A stretch of DNA of 64,000 nt from the NCBI GenBank assembly GCA_030692685.1, contig JAUXZO010000033.1, positions 1 through 64,000 on the forward strand, read 5' to 3'. This document shows, piece by piece, positions 63,985 to 64,000 of the stretch (its first letter is position 1; each line of letters starts with the position of its first letter). The notes under the pieces were generated by a model. It was not told where the DNA came from. It did no database searches and was given only the letters and a program-made list of their open reading frames with translations. The translations under genes and the position numbers were made by a program. This DNA is from Acidovorax sp. (GTDB lineage: Bacteria; Pseudomonadota; Gammaproteobacteria; Burkholderiales; Burkholderiaceae_C).

Positions 63985-64000
63985 CCGTTCACGCTGAGCC
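63985..64000. repeat. Partial copy of the CCGTTC-GCTGAGCC repeat at window edge
   Basis: CCGTTCACGCTGAGCC at the last 16 bases is related to the arm at 1133-1160 read in reverse (CCGTTCGGGCTGAGCC), with two differences; the rest lies outside the window. Confidence 0.45.

Overview
The window looks like the chromosome of a high-GC betaproteobacterium of the Comamonadaceae (Acidovorax/Comamonas-like). The basis is gene content: two orphan Bug-type tricarboxylate solute receptors, a DUF1840 protein, an exosortase-H/IPTL-CTERM cassette, a cyanase with its ABC transporter, many CoA-dependent aromatic-acid genes, and a short dispersed repeat with an AGCGCTT...AAGCGCT core. I see no rRNA, tRNA, CRISPR array, prophage or insertion sequence. 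Assignments come from reading translated motifs; no database search was run.

Layout. 1-3.8 kb: end of a rhodanese, an OsmC-like protein, an acyl-CoA-dehydrogenase-fold flavoprotein and a rubredoxin/FAD-reductase fusion. 3.9-6.0 kb: DUF3455 lipoprotein, ECF sigma factor with an apparent 1-nt deletion near its 3' end, and its anti-sigma factor. 6.0-11.7 kb (minus): cyanase, a three-component nitrate/cyanate-type ABC transporter, and a NarX/NarL-like sensor-regulator pair. 11.8-20.3 kb: orphan NodJ-type permease, GMC oxidoreductase, 3-hydroxyacyl-CoA dehydrogenase, crotonase, the OhrR-Ohr peroxide module with a palindromic operator, a DUF2855 protein, the kinase SrkA (carrying an in-frame repeat insertion) and a structured leader before a 76-codon gene. 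20.5-29.4 kb: OmpR-type regulator, XrtH-associated protein, exosortase XrtH, a 1162-residue DUF11-repeat IPTL-CTERM surface protein and a hybrid histidine kinase.

29.4-40 kb: HtpG, a DHH phosphoesterase, an alpha/beta hydrolase, RluF-type pseudouridine synthase, a large nested inverted repeat, and an overlapping operon of DUF4394 lipoprotein, cupredoxin and GGNEF/EAL protein. 40-47 kb: chemoreceptor, Crp/Fnr regulator, branched-chain-type receptor, GspB and ExeA/GspA. 47-56 kb: an acyl-CoA ligase, a complete Liv-type ABC transporter and a second PaaK-like ligase, which together read as uptake plus CoA activation of a carboxylic acid. 56-60 kb: two Bug receptors, a GyrI-like protein and a DUF1840 protein. 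60-64 kb: a frameshifted flavin monooxygenase/old-yellow-enzyme fusion of the 2-aminobenzoyl-CoA or salicylyl-CoA type, a MarR regulator and a crotonase with a modified active site.

The most distinctive system is the compact exosortase cassette. It holds enzyme, partner membrane protein and a matching IPTL-tagged giant substrate, bracketed by signal-transduction genes. The second theme is the dispersed palindromic repeat, seen eight times, with one copy translated inside SrkA and one forming the tail of the monooxygenase fusion.
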